Assembly (NCBI RefSeq): GCF_014932895.1
Contig: NZ_JACYOF010000014.1
Span: 38,989-102,988 of the forward strand
Source: Bacillus thuringiensis
GTDB lineage: Bacteria; Bacillota; Bacilli; Bacillales; Bacillaceae_G
DNA: 64,000 bases
Reading direction: 5' to 3'
Part shown: positions 15,646 to 24,640 of the stretch, in pieces
How the letters are laid out: each line of letters begins with the position of its first letter
Numbering within the stretch: the stretch's first letter is position 1
Made by a program: the position numbers and the translations under genes
Notes under the pieces: model-generated
What the model saw: only the letters and a program-made list of their open reading frames with translations
Database searches by the model: none
Told to the model about the DNA's origin: nothing

Positions 15646-16821
15646 TTACTCATATCGTAAACATTCAATCGGATCAAGTTTTGCAGCTTTGTTAGCTGGT
15701 AGTAGACCGAATGCAATACCGATTAGCATTGAAATACCTACTGAAAGAAGTCCAAGTTCTTTTGAGATAACAAGTGGCCATCCGGCAAAGATTGAGACGA
15801 TCCAAGCGAAGAAGATACCAAGCATGAATCCGATGAAACCTCCGAGTCCTGTTAAAATACAAGATTCGATTAAGAATTGCATCAATACTTTACCGCGTGT
15901 TGCACCAAGTGCTTTACGAATACCAATTTCACGTGTACGTTCTGTTACAGATACAAGCATGATGTTCATTACACCGATACCACCAACAAGTAATGAAATA
16001 GCAGCGATACCACCGAATACCATTTTCATCATACCGATTGATTCGTCTAGTTGCTTCGTAAATTCACCCATATCTTGAGCCTCAAATTTATGCTCAAATT
16101 TAGGAGCTTTCATTTCGTTTAAAACAGAAGCGGCTTGTTTTTCTACACTTTTACGTTCTGCTGGCGAAGTTAATATTAATCTTACAGAGTCATACTCAGT
16201 TACTCCTGAGATTACAGGGGCGTTTTCAAGAGATGTATAACCTTCTGACATAGCCATTCCGAAATCATTTTTCGTTTCATATACACCGACTACTTTATAC
16301 GGTTTCCCTTTTATGTCTGTATATAAATTTGACTCCCAGCCGTTAAATAATTTGTTGAAAGCTTCTTCATTTAAAATAACAGCAGGGATTGCTTGTTTTA
16401 ATTCACTATCATTTAATTCACGACCGTGAACTAGTTTTATTTTCGCATCTGTCATGAAGGCGCCTGTTCCACCTTTTAAGTCAAGAGAGACATCTTTTGA
16501 ACCAGAAGATGCTTTTACTTTCATACTCGCATCTGGATAAACATCTTTAACGCCTGGCACAGTTTGAAGACGTTTTAACATATCAGCTGTAATTTTGGCA
16601 CTATCAGTTCCGTAATCAGGGTTGTTGTAGTAAATCGTTACTTCAGTATCTTTTCCTTGGCCTAACTCTTTTTTAAACTTTGCGTTTGTACCATCACCCA
16701 TTGAAATGATAGTAATAATGGCGCTAATACCGATAATAATACCTAGCATTGTTAATATAGAACGCATCTTATGAGCAAAGATAGAGGAAAGGGCCATGCG
16801 TATATTTTCACTCGTGTTCAA
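15646..16821 (-). CDS. MacB/YknZ-type ABC transporter permease
   Basis: This 391-residue permease has one membrane helix near the N-terminus (ILTMLGIIIGISAIITIIS), a large extracytoplasmic MacB-PCD domain and three C-terminal FtsX helices (VGGIGVMNIMLVSVTERTREIGIRKALGA is the conserved segment). It works with the ATPase and adaptor encoded upstream to extrude peptides or lipids. TTG 16821 is chosen because GGAGAGG lies 6 bases upstream and the codon follows the ATPase stop closely; an in-frame TTG at 16836 overlaps the ATPase gene and its ribosome binding site. Confidence 0.87.
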   Translation of the reverse strand: MNTSENIRMALSSIFAHKMRSILTMLGIIIGISAIITIISMGDGTNAKFKKELGQGKDTEVTIYYNNPDYGTDSAKITADMLKRLQTVPGVKDVYPDASMKVKASSGSKDVSLDLKGGTGAFMTDAKIKLVHGRELNDSELKQAIPAVILNEEAFNKLFNGWESNLYTDIKGKPYKVVGVYETKNDFGMAMSEGYTSLENAPVISGVTEYDSVRLILTSPAERKSVEKQAASVLNEMKAPKFEHKFEAQDMGEFTKQLDESIGMMKMVFGGIAAISLLVGGIGVMNIMLVSVTERTREIGIRKALGATRGKVLMQFLIESCILTGLGGFIGFMLGIFFAWIVSIFAGWPLVISKELGLLSVGISMLIGIAFGLLPANKAAKLDPIECLRYE

Positions 16822-16823
16822 AA

Positions 16824-17498
16824 TTAACCTCTCCAATCTTGGACGATATTTCCGTCACGAATTACAATTTGACGTGCTGCAGCTTCCCCGATTTCACGAT
16901 CATGGGTAATCATAATGATTGTTGAGCCTTGTTTGTTTAATTCGTAAAAGAGGTCCATAATTTGTGTACTCGTTTTCGTATCAAGTGCACCCGTTGGTTC
17001 ATCGGCTAAGATAAATTTCGGGTTATTTACGATTGCACGGGCAACGGCAACACGCTGCTTTTGACCACCTGATAATTCGTTTGGTAAGTGAGTAGCGCGA
17101 TCAGCTAAACCGACTTTCGTTAAAGCGGCTAATGAGCGCTCACGTCTTTCTTTTTTATCGATTCCAGCGTAAATAAGAGGTAGTTCTACATTTTGAAGTG
17201 CTGTAAGTCTCGGTAATAACATGAAGTTTTGAAATACGAACCCGATCTCTTTATTACGAACGCGTGCAAGTTCTGTTTCAGACATGTTTGAAATGTTTTG
17301 ACCAGCTAGTTCATACGTACCTGTCGTTGGTTTATCTAAGCAACCGATAATATTCATCAAGGTGGATTTACCAGAACCAGAAGGTCCCATAATAGAAGTA
17401 AATTCTCCTTGGTTTAGTGTTACGTCAATCCCGTGTAAGATTTGAACGGACTCTGCACCGTTTTGGAAGGATTTCGTGATGCCTTTTAAGTTAATCAT
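16824..17498 (-). CDS. MacB/YknY-type ABC transporter ATPase
   Basis: This is a 224-residue nucleotide-binding subunit with Walker A GPSGSGKST (38-46), Q-loop FVFQNF, signature LSGGQKQR (142-149), Walker B FILADEPTG and a switch histidine in MITHDR. The length and motifs are those of the LolD/MacB/YknY group. Its ATG overlaps the stop of the adaptor gene (ATGA-type overlap), and the permease follows without a gap, so translation is probably coupled. Confidence 0.93.
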   Translation of the reverse strand: MINLKGITKSFQNGAESVQILHGIDVTLNQGEFTSIMGPSGSGKSTLMNIIGCLDKPTTGTYELAGQNISNMSETELARVRNKEIGFVFQNFMLLPRLTALQNVELPLIYAGIDKKERRERSLAALTKVGLADRATHLPNELSGGQKQRVAVARAIVNNPKFILADEPTGALDTKTSTQIMDLFYELNKQGSTIIMITHDREIGEAAARQIVIRDGNIVQDWRG

Positions 17499-18598
17499 CG
17501 GGCGACAACCTCCATACCATCTTTTAAGTCTTTTTCAGGTTTAGAGATAATTTGCTCTCCTTTTTTCACGCCAGAAACTTTTGCTTCACTATCTGTTTCG
17601 AATTCAACCGTAACGGCTTGTTCTTTCGCTTTTCCGTCTTTCACAACGAATACAACATTTTTGTCACCTTTTTTCACGATGCTGCTTTTCGGAACAATCG
17701 TACCAGTTGCTTCGCCTGATTTACTTGTTACGTAAACGTGGAAACCGTTTTGTAATTCTTCACTATTGTCTAATGTAACAGTGAATTGATAGTTAGAAAC
17801 TGTTTTATTTTCGTCCATGCTCTTTAATGGCGTAGAGCTAATTTCTGTTACTTTTCCTGTCCAAGTCTTACCGGCAACCGTTTTTGAGGAAACTGTTACT
17901 TCTTGCCCAACTTTTACGTTAGCAAGTTCATATTCAGAAAGTTGACCTTTTACTTTAAATGGACCAGCGTGACGAAGAGTAATGCCGCTCATACCTGTTT
18001 TTTCATCCGCAGTTTTCACGATATCATCAATTACGCCATCAGCAGGGCTCGTTACAGAAAGTGTAGTTAACTTCTCTTTTGCAGCTTTAATCATTTCGTC
18101 TGCTTTTTCTACTTCAAACTTTTTCATTTCAAGTTGCGATTCTAATTGTTGCACTTCGATTTCTGATGCTTTTAATGCTTCCTGGGGAAGGCCTGCATTT
18201 TTATCTTTTTGTAATTTTTGTTTCGCTGTATCAATTTGTTTTTGGAACAATGTTACTTCTTTTTGTGCGATTTTCTTTTGCATTTCTGCTTCCGTTACAC
18301 CTTGTTTAGCAGTAGGGTCATTATATTTAAACAGAAGCTGACCTTTTTTTACTTCATCACCTTTTTGAACAGCTAATTCATACGTGCCTTTTGTTGGATC
18401 AAATGAAATTGTTTCGATTCCGTTTGGAATAACTTCACCGCCAAATTTTTGTGCGTTTTCAATTTGTTTTTCTGTTACTTTATAACCGCTATATGCCATT
18501 GCTACATCTGAGCCACCGCCAGCAAAAGCGAAATATGATCCAGCTGCAATTCCGATTGCTACTACACTAGTAATTAACACTTTATTTTTCTTCTTCAT
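17495..18598 (-). CDS. Membrane fusion (adaptor) protein of the ABC efflux system, YknX/MacA-like
   Basis: This 367-residue HlyD-family adaptor has an N-terminal signal anchor (about 7-27), a lipoyl/barrel-sandwich domain split by a coiled-coil hairpin (about 95-175, rich in Lys, Glu and Gln), and beta-barrel domains. In Gram-positive bacteria such adaptors link a MacB-like permease to the wall and assist peptide export, as YknWXYZ does against the SdpC toxin. It is the first gene of a three-gene operon with tight overlaps. Confidence 0.87.
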   Translation of the reverse strand: MKKKNKVLITSVVAIGIAAGSYFAFAGGGSDVAMAYSGYKVTEKQIENAQKFGGEVIPNGIETISFDPTKGTYELAVQKGDEVKKGQLLFKYNDPTAKQGVTEAEMQKKIAQKEVTLFQKQIDTAKQKLQKDKNAGLPQEALKASEIEVQQLESQLEMKKFEVEKADEMIKAAKEKLTTLSVTSPADGVIDDIVKTADEKTGMSGITLRHAGPFKVKGQLSEYELANVKVGQEVTVSSKTVAGKTWTGKVTEISSTPLKSMDENKTVSNYQFTVTLDNSEELQNGFHVYVTSKSGEATGTIVPKSSIVKKGDKNVVFVVKDGKAKEQAVTVEFETDSEAKVSGVKKGEQIISKPEKDLKDGMEVVAR

Positions 18599-18685
18599 CT
18601 ATTTATCACCTTTTCGTTCGTTTTAGTATCTACATTAAGTATAGAAGGGGTGACGAATCTGACAAATCGTTTTAGCTTACAATAA

Positions 18686-18703
18686 CCTTACAGTTTTGTA
18701 AGG
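18686..18703. promoter_or_regulatory. Palindrome in the divergent efflux/YwaF promoter region
   Basis: CCTTAC-N6-GTAAGG is a perfect inverted repeat about 90 bp upstream of the adaptor gene on the minus strand. It could be an operator for a regulator of the efflux operon. No regulator gene is adjacent, so this is only a candidate. Confidence 0.35.
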
Positions 18704-18809
18704 TATGAATATGTAGATGTAAGGTAGAGGTTGTCCTAGTTTAAGCAAATGAATTGACGCTTTGTTTCTTTCTTACAATAATATTGTATGAAGGAGAGGA
18801 GGAAGGAAG

Positions 18810-19544
18810 ATGGAAGCTTATTTTAGTGCGCATCCATTAAAACCATTTATTCCGTACTCAAGGCAACATGCCATTATATTATTTATTATGTTGGTGGGGA
18901 TATTTTTTCTATATCAATACCAAGATGTATTACGTCAAAGTGAGTGGAATATAACGGTTCGATATGCGATTGCATTTCTATTTATAGGAAGTGAGATTGG
19001 ACTTCATACGTGGGAATGGAAAGCAGGGATTTTTGAACTAGGCACTTCATTACCATTTGAGTTATGTACGATTAGTTTGTTGTTAGCGTCGATTATGATT
19101 GTAACGAAAAGTTATCGAATATATGAGATTGTGTTTTTCACAGGAATTATTGGTGCATCACAGGCCATTTTAACGCCAAACTTGCAATATACTTTCCCTC
19201 ATTTTCGTTTCATTGAATATTTTATCGCACATATACTACTCATTTGGGCACCGCTCTTTATGACATGGGTGGAGGGATATCGTCCGACATTACAATCTAT
19301 TAAGCGTACGATGCTATTTTTAAACGTATTAATTCCTATCGTTTCGTTTGTGAATTTTAAAACGGGTGGTAATTATATGTTTTTAGCCCATAAGCCAGAA
19401 ACTGCTTCATTACTCGATATGTTAGGGCCACATCCTTACTATATTATTTCATTAGAAATTGCAGCGCTTATTGGGTGTTTCATTTTGTATATGCCGTTTT
19501 TAAAAAGTGAAAAACATGTGCATAAAGAATCGCTAGGATCATAA
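18810..19544 (+). CDS. YwaF-like TIGR02206 integral membrane protein
   Basis: This is a 244-residue protein with about seven hydrophobic segments. It shows the family features HTWEWKAG near residue 72 and LPFELCTISL near 90, with a C-terminal GPHPYYIISLEI. The function of the family is unknown; some members are annotated only as putative integral membrane proteins. GGAGAGGAGGAAGGAAG precedes the ATG. It is transcribed divergently from the ABC efflux operon. Confidence 0.78.
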   Translation: MEAYFSAHPLKPFIPYSRQHAIILFIMLVGIFFLYQYQDVLRQSEWNITVRYAIAFLFIGSEIGLHTWEWKAGIFELGTSLPFELCTISLLLASIMIVTKSYRIYEIVFFTGIIGASQAILTPNLQYTFPHFRFIEYFIAHILLIWAPLFMTWVEGYRPTLQSIKRTMLFLNVLIPIVSFVNFKTGGNYMFLAHKPETASLLDMLGPHPYYIISLEIAALIGCFILYMPFLKSEKHVHKESLGS

Positions 19545-19631
19545 TCTGGCGGTTTTTTTATTGTAAATATTTACAATTCAGAAAATTAAGAATAAAATTA
19601 AAGAGTAAATTATAGAGAGAGAAGGGAGAAA

Positions 19632-20498
19632 ATGGTCAGAAAAGTTTTTTTGAATGGGATGGAAATGACGATTCAATTTATCATTTCAATTTTGGGTATT
19701 ATTTGTTTGGGGGCTTTACCAAAATTATTTTATGGATTTGAGTTAAATGCATCAGAGTACATAAAGAGTCTAAAAGAAATATTTGTGAAATTAATGGATA
19801 TTTCCAATATGCAATATGCAAGAGATAAATTTTTATTTCCACAGTTGTTTGTCCATTATAAAGAAACAATGGTTATTTTTGGGGCTGCATTTTGCATTTC
19901 ATTATTGGTAGCATTTTGTATCGTCTATATGATTATGAGTAGTTCACCGCGTATACAACATCGAATTAAATCGTTTCTCATCTTTCTAGAGTCCATTCCA
20001 GACATTCTTCTTATTTTAGGATCACAAATTTTAGTTATATGGTTTTTTAAACAAACAGGTTTTTTACCTTTTCAAATTGCGTCAATTGGAGGCGAGTCGA
20101 TTAGAGGATTGCCAATATTTTGTTTGAGTATACCGACTACGATTATGTTTGTAAAAATGTTAGTGCTTCGTTTTGAAAATGAGCTAGAAAAAGAGTATGT
20201 ACTATTTGCTAAAGCGAAAGGGCTGAATCGCTTTCATATTTTAAATCGTCATATTTTACGAAATGTGTTGCTTAGTACACTTTTCTTTGCAAAAACGAAT
20301 ATTTTTTTTATGTTATCTAATTTATATATTATAGAATGGATTTTTAATACGAGTGGTATTTTTATGTTTTTGAAATCGTATGAGGGTATTAGGGTTGAGG
20401 TTTTCATAGTTAGTGTGCTGCTTATTTATATTCCGATTTTTATTTTATTTAAATTGTTTCATTACCTCATTCCAGCTGCGATGAAGGAGAGATTATAA
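19632..20498 (+). CDS. Oligopeptide-type ABC transporter permease, OppB-like
   Basis: This 288-residue permease has about six membrane segments. The EAA loop (EYVLFAKAKGLNRFHILNRH) near residue 195 contacts the ATPase in BPD_transp_1 permeases. It pairs with the next gene, one base downstream of its stop. No solute-binding protein or ATPase gene lies nearby, so the pair must borrow these from elsewhere or use unusual partners. GAAGGGAG precedes the ATG. The sequence is divergent from canonical OppB, so the substrate is open. Confidence 0.78.
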   Translation: MVRKVFLNGMEMTIQFIISILGIICLGALPKLFYGFELNASEYIKSLKEIFVKLMDISNMQYARDKFLFPQLFVHYKETMVIFGAAFCISLLVAFCIVYMIMSSSPRIQHRIKSFLIFLESIPDILLILGSQILVIWFFKQTGFLPFQIASIGGESIRGLPIFCLSIPTTIMFVKMLVLRFENELEKEYVLFAKAKGLNRFHILNRHILRNVLLSTLFFAKTNIFFMLSNLYIIEWIFNTSGIFMFLKSYEGIRVEVFIVSVLLIYIPIFILFKLFHYLIPAAMKERL

Positions 20499-20499
20499 T

Positions 20500-21513
20500 A
20501 TGTGGACGTATATAAAACGCGATAAAAGGTTTTGGATAAGCATTGGGTTTCTTCTCATATTAGTTCTTCTGAGCATCGGAAATACGATATGGAATGATGG
20601 ACAGATTAAAAAAGTTACACTGCAATATGATGCGGCCGGAAACCCAGAAGTGCCACCGTTTTCACCTTCATTACAATTTTTACTCGGGACAGACCGGAAA
20701 GGATATGACCTTTTACATTTAGTCATTGAAGGCGCGAAGTGGACGATTGGTATATCTATTGTAATTGCGGCACTTAGAATGGTAATAGGTGTGTTTTTCG
20801 GTGTTGTACTTGGAACATATATAAAAAGAGGTTTTTCAAAGATTGAGGCTTTTTTTGATAGTTTCACAGTTATTCCCACAGTTATGATTGCGTATTTCTT
20901 TCTTCAATCTGTGAATAGATTTGGAAGTGGAGAAGAAACAACAACTTTTTTTGAAAGGGCTTCGTTCCAAGTTGTATTACTTGTAATGCTTGTGATGCCA
21001 GTTATTGCACTGTATGTTGCGAAGGAAGTTCGTAAATTACAAACGGAAGAATTTATTGATGCCGCGCGCATATTAGGCGGATCGAAAAGACATATTGTTA
21101 TAAAGCATCTTTTTCCGCATCTCTATATGACGTTTATACTCGTATTTCTTCAGCAGTTTACTCAGACTCTGACCGTTTTACTTCATTTAGGGTTACTTGA
21201 GGTATTTTTTGGTGGAACAGTCCAGCTTGGTGGGCCAATTCAAGGGATAGCAGAAATAGATTCTTACACACATGAATGGTCAGGTTTAATTGGAGTCTAT
21301 TTTAGATCATTAACAGTGCATCCATGGATTCCTCTCGTTCCAATTACATTTTTCGGGCTTACTATTTTTTCAGGGAATATGATTGTAAAAAGTATAGAAG
21401 AAGCGATGATGAAAGTTCGGTTAGGGGGAGAGAGAAAGAAAACCGTTGTAGAAGAGGAACAGCCTGCTGTGCAGTCAAAAGAAGAGTTGTTTACCTTTAA
21501 ACATACGATGTAA
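20500..21513 (+). CDS. Oligopeptide-type ABC transporter permease, OppC-like
   Basis: This 337-residue permease has an N-terminal helix, an extracytoplasmic segment containing FLLGTDRKGYDLLHLVI (the OppC signature region) and an EAA loop, EEFIDAARILGGSKRHIVIKH. It is translated right after the OppB-like gene. The C-terminal 40 residues are charged and extend beyond the usual OppC end. It is followed by a terminator, so the operon encodes only permeases. Likely imports a peptide or metal chelate; the specificity is unknown. Confidence 0.78.
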   Translation: MWTYIKRDKRFWISIGFLLILVLLSIGNTIWNDGQIKKVTLQYDAAGNPEVPPFSPSLQFLLGTDRKGYDLLHLVIEGAKWTIGISIVIAALRMVIGVFFGVVLGTYIKRGFSKIEAFFDSFTVIPTVMIAYFFLQSVNRFGSGEETTTFFERASFQVVLLVMLVMPVIALYVAKEVRKLQTEEFIDAARILGGSKRHIVIKHLFPHLYMTFILVFLQQFTQTLTVLLHLGLLEVFFGGTVQLGGPIQGIAEIDSYTHEWSGLIGVYFRSLTVHPWIPLVPITFFGLTIFSGNMIVKSIEEAMMKVRLGGERKKTVVEEEQPAVQSKEELFTFKHTM

Positions 21514-21522
21514 AAATAGAAA

Positions 21523-21556
21523 AGAAGCAAGCATAATCAATGCTTGCTTCTTTTTA
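21523..21556. terminator. Bidirectional terminator
   Basis: AAGAAGCAAGCAT and ATGCTTGCTTCTT pair around AATCA. It lies between the convergent permease operon and brnQ, with U-rich flanks. Confidence 0.88.
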
Positions 21557-22870
21557 CTTTGCGGAAACTTCACCTTCAGCTTCTGTTTGCGGAATGCAGT
21601 ATCCGATTATACCACCGATGATTGCTGGAATAATCCAGCCGATTCCTAAACTATAAAAAGGAATGGTGTGCACGATGTTAGCGATAAAACTTGGTATCAT
21701 TCCCACATTATCAAGTGCATGAATACAGCTAATAATGAATGCCGCGATCATCGCTCCAATATAGACAGAAGGTTTGCGTTTCGTATATTTATCAATAAAT
21801 GATACGAAAATTAAAATGATTGTAATTGGATATAAAATAATTAATACAGGTAATGTAATTTTGATTAATAAACTTAAACCTAAGTTTGAAATAACGAAGC
21901 TAAAGATACAAACGTATAGTACAAGTTTCTTGTATGAAACATTTGTTAGTACTGTTGTGAAATAGTTTGCGAATGCACTTACAACACCGATTGCTGTCGT
22001 TAAACAAGCGAAGATAATTGCGATACTTAATAAAATATTACCGCTTGCCCCAAAGAATTGATACATAACAGTAGCTAATAGTTGACCACCGTTTTCGAAT
22101 TGTCCTAAGTTTCCGTTTGAAGCACCGATATAACCGAGTAAGAAATAAACAATTGTTAAGAATAGGGCAGCAATACTTCCGCAAATAATTGTATATTTCG
22201 CAATTGATTTCTTCTCTTGTATACCGTTTTGACGAATTGCATTTACAACAATCGTTGATAATACGAGTGCTCCAATTGCATCTAAAGTTAAAAATCCTTC
22301 AAGAAACCCTTTGAAAAATGGGATGTCTTTATAGTCACCGATAGGCTCAGCGAATGATCCCGGTGAAAGAATTGCTTTTGTTGCCATAATTGCAATAATT
22401 ACAAGTAAAATTGGTGTTAATATTTTACCGATATGATCTACTAATTTGGATGGATTTAATGATAGGAAGTAAACGACTGTAAAGAAAATAGCGCTAAAAA
22501 CTAACATAGAATACCATTGATCTGGGAAAAGTGGTGCGATCCCAATTTCGTAAGATACAGATCCAGTTCGTGGAATAACAAATAGTGGGCCGATTGAAAG
22601 ATAAATAATGATAGCGAATACTACTGCGAATTTTGGATGAACACGGCTCGCTAAAGTGTTGAAACTACCGCCGGCAAGGGCAACTGCGACGATAGCCAGT
22701 AAAGATAAGCCGACGTCTGTAATAATAAACCCTGTAATGGAAACCCACATATTTTCTCCGGAAGAGAGACCGAGAAGGGGCGGGAAAATCATATTACCAG
22801 CACCGAAGAAAACTGCGAATAGCAATAAACTAATCGAAAGTATTTGCGCTGGTTTTAAAGTTGTACGCAT
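21554..22870 (-). CDS. brnQ: Branched-chain amino acid:cation symporter BrnQ
   Basis: This is a 438-residue LIVCS-family carrier with 12 hydrophobic segments. It opens with the family signature FFGAGNMIFPPLLGLSSGEN and has GLLTLDAIGALVLS-like sequence (FLTLDAIGALVLSTIVV) mid-protein. It imports Leu, Ile and Val with Na+ or H+. GGAGGATTTTC precedes the ATG. No T-box or clear CodY box was found in the 170-bp leader, so its regulation is not visible here. Confidence 0.9.
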   Translation of the reverse strand: MRTTLKPAQILSISLLLFAVFFGAGNMIFPPLLGLSSGENMWVSITGFIITDVGLSLLAIVAVALAGGSFNTLASRVHPKFAVVFAIIIYLSIGPLFVIPRTGSVSYEIGIAPLFPDQWYSMLVFSAIFFTVVYFLSLNPSKLVDHIGKILTPILLVIIAIMATKAILSPGSFAEPIGDYKDIPFFKGFLEGFLTLDAIGALVLSTIVVNAIRQNGIQEKKSIAKYTIICGSIAALFLTIVYFLLGYIGASNGNLGQFENGGQLLATVMYQFFGASGNILLSIAIIFACLTTAIGVVSAFANYFTTVLTNVSYKKLVLYVCIFSFVISNLGLSLLIKITLPVLIILYPITIILIFVSFIDKYTKRKPSVYIGAMIAAFIISCIHALDNVGMIPSFIANIVHTIPFYSLGIGWIIPAIIGGIIGYCIPQTEAEGEVSAK

Positions 22871-23057
22871 ATAAAGAAAATCCTCCTAATGAGTGTTTTT
22901 GTCGAAAATTCAAACAATTTGTCGAGTAACTGTTATTATTTTAAAGGTCTGATGACTAGAAAGCAAGAGGGAATTTTATAAATATTAAAAAATGATGCAT
23001 TAAAGTGAATAAATATACTATTTATATGTTAATTAGGAAGGATTTAACTTTTAACGT

Positions 23058-23092
23058 AAAAAAACACATATCGCTAAGACATGTGTGTTAAA
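23058..23092 (-). terminator. Terminator of the cotJ operon
   Basis: AACACA and TGTGTT form a short stem with a T run on the minus strand immediately after the cotJC stop codon. Confidence 0.6.
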
Positions 23093-23657
23093 AATAAATT
23101 TTTTTATCACGTTCTTCTTTTAATATTTCAACTGCTTCCCGGAAACGTTGTGAATGGACAATTTCTCGTTCACGTAAGAAGCGTAGGCTGTCATTTATAT
23201 CTGGATCATCAGATAAATTAATGAGCCATTGATATGTTGCGCGTGCTTTTTCCTCGGCTGCGATATCTTCGTAAAGATCAGCGATTGGATCGCCCTTCGC
23301 TTGTATATAAGTTGTAGTAAATGGTACACCAGCTGCGTTATGGTAGTGGAGTGCACTATCATGATCAGCGTAATGAGGATCAAGGCCGGCAGCTTTCATC
23401 TGTTCAGGAGTCGCATCTTTCGTCAGTTTATAAACCATCGTAGCAATCATTTCAAGATGCGCAAATTCTTCAGTACCGATATCAGTAAGTAGGCCAATGA
23501 CTTTATCAGGAATTGTATAACGCTGATTTAAGTAACGTAGTGCAGCAGCTAATTCTCCATCTGCACCGCCGTATTGCTCAATTAATAATTTTGCAAGTGC
23601 TGGATTGCAAGTTCCCACTTTAACGGGGTATTGTAATTTCTTTTCATAAATCCACAT
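23088..23657 (-). CDS. cotJC: Spore coat protein CotJC, manganese catalase-like
   Basis: This 189-residue ferritin-like di-manganese protein has EYGGADGELAAALRYLNQRY-type first helix sequence (EQYGGADGELAAALRYL), GTEEFAHLE as the second metal-binding helix, and further glutamates at EDIAAEEKAR and EREIVHSQRF. It matches CotJC of B. subtilis, an inner coat protein related to Mn catalase. It is the last gene of cotJABC and is expected to be made in the mother cell under SigE. Confidence 0.93.
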   Translation of the reverse strand: MWIYEKKLQYPVKVGTCNPALAKLLIEQYGGADGELAAALRYLNQRYTIPDKVIGLLTDIGTEEFAHLEMIATMVYKLTKDATPEQMKAAGLDPHYADHDSALHYHNAAGVPFTTTYIQAKGDPIADLYEDIAAEEKARATYQWLINLSDDPDINDSLRFLREREIVHSQRFREAVEILKEERDKKIYF

Positions 23658-23669
23658 AGTTTCTCTCCT

Positions 23670-23945
23670 TTATATTTGCCATGGCCAAGGTCCTTTGCTC
23701 CATTCCCATGGAGCGTTAGAATAACTATTTCCAAACTGTTGGAGTGGTCCGTATTTTTCTTCCATCTTTTGTTTTAATACCCTTCGTTTATAGGAGAAGT
23801 CATTAAATTGATTAATCGCGGCAGTGTCATCTGGATGTGTATCTAAATAAAGAGTGAGTTCAACTAGTACAAAGTCCAGTTCTTGAAGCTCCAGTAAAAG
23901 CTGATAGTATTCTTCTGGTAGCGATTGAGTCACGTCAGTAGTCAC
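23670..23945 (-). CDS. cotJB: Spore coat protein CotJB
   Basis: This is a 91-residue CotJB family protein with the conserved start LPEEYYQLLLELQELDFVL, a DTHPDD motif and a Trp/Pro-rich end (PWEWSKGPWPWQI). It overlaps the cotJA stop by 4 bases and lies 12 bases before cotJC. The B. subtilis homolog is part of the inner coat and needs the other CotJ proteins. Confidence 0.93.
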   Translation of the reverse strand: MTTDVTQSLPEEYYQLLLELQELDFVLVELTLYLDTHPDDTAAINQFNDFSYKRRVLKQKMEEKYGPLQQFGNSYSNAPWEWSKGPWPWQI

Positions 23946-24157
23946 CGCCCTTTTTTATAAGGATTTTCATAATAGTCATAAAAAACTGGCCATAAAGTCC
24001 CTTTTTGTAGCGCTTCTTTTGGCGTGAATTGTGGTAAGTTTGGCGGTTGAAAGCCTAAAAATAAATTAGGAGGAGTAGAATAATATTTTTTTCCAATAGG
24101 AGGACAAGGATCGAGAGGACTATGATAGGGCACGAATGATCTCATATATTTATTCAT
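23942..24157 (-). CDS. cotJA: Spore coat protein CotJA
   Basis: This is a 71-residue proline- and tyrosine-rich protein with the CotJA pattern (YHSPLDPCPPIGKKYY, NLPQFTPKEALQKGTLWPVFYDYY). It is the first gene of the cotJABC coat operon. AAGGAGGT lies upstream of the ATG, and a SigE-like promoter is visible about 40 bases further up. Confidence 0.93.
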   Translation of the reverse strand: MNKYMRSFVPYHSPLDPCPPIGKKYYSTPPNLFLGFQPPNLPQFTPKEALQKGTLWPVFYDYYENPYKKGR

Positions 24158-24189
24158 AAATAAACCTCCTTAAATGTTCATTACTACGT

Positions 24190-24220
24190 ATTGTATTCAG
24201 ACATAATAGGCATTTATGAC
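24190..24220 (-). promoter_or_regulatory. Candidate SigE promoter of cotJABC
   Basis: On the minus strand, GTCATAAAT (24212-24220) and GAATACAAT (24190-24198) are separated by about 14 bases. They match the SigE -35 (GTCATAtt) and -10 (CATACAnT) elements. Known SigE control of cotJ in B. subtilis supports this. Confidence 0.55.
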
Positions 24221-24256
24221 ACATATAGAAAAGTAATAGGTACAGGGGGAATGAAT

Positions 24257-24640
24257 GTGGAGACTGTGAAACAATTCATTGTATTAGAAGTTAAGAATTT
24301 AAAAGAAACTTTGTATTTTTATGAAGGAATTTTAGGAATAAGACCCAGTTTAGAAAGGCCGCAATTAGATATAACAGGGGTTTGGTATGATGCTGATTCA
24401 ATGAGAATTAGTTTTGTTATGAACCGAAGTTTAGGCGGACGGGAGAAGAGTGTTATGGATTCATGCGATGTTCTAACATTTTCAATTTCTAGCATAGAGA
24501 AGTTAAAGAAGAAGTTAGCGTTTTATGGAATTGTGTATACAGAAAATGAGTATGCCAATAAGAGGGGTATTGTAATACAAGACCCAGATGGCTATAAACT
24601 TCAAATGATAGAAAAGGATGAATATAGGGAGGGGATATGA
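24257..24640 (+). CDS. VOC (glyoxalase/bleomycin resistance) family protein
   Basis: This 127-residue VOC protein has one beta-alpha-beta-beta-beta repeat pair: FIVLEVKNLKETLYFYEGIL at the start and DPDGYKLQMIE at the end. Such proteins form metal-dependent dioxygenases, isomerases or drug-binding proteins, and this short member has no assigned substrate. Start choice is uncertain: the ATG at 24251 touches the GGGGGA sequence, so the GTG at 24257, 6 bases after it, is preferred. Its stop overlaps the start of the next gene, so the two are probably co-translated. Confidence 0.75.
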   Translation: METVKQFIVLEVKNLKETLYFYEGILGIRPSLERPQLDITGVWYDADSMRISFVMNRSLGGREKSVMDSCDVLTFSISSIEKLKKKLAFYGIVYTENEYANKRGIVIQDPDGYKLQMIEKDEYREGI

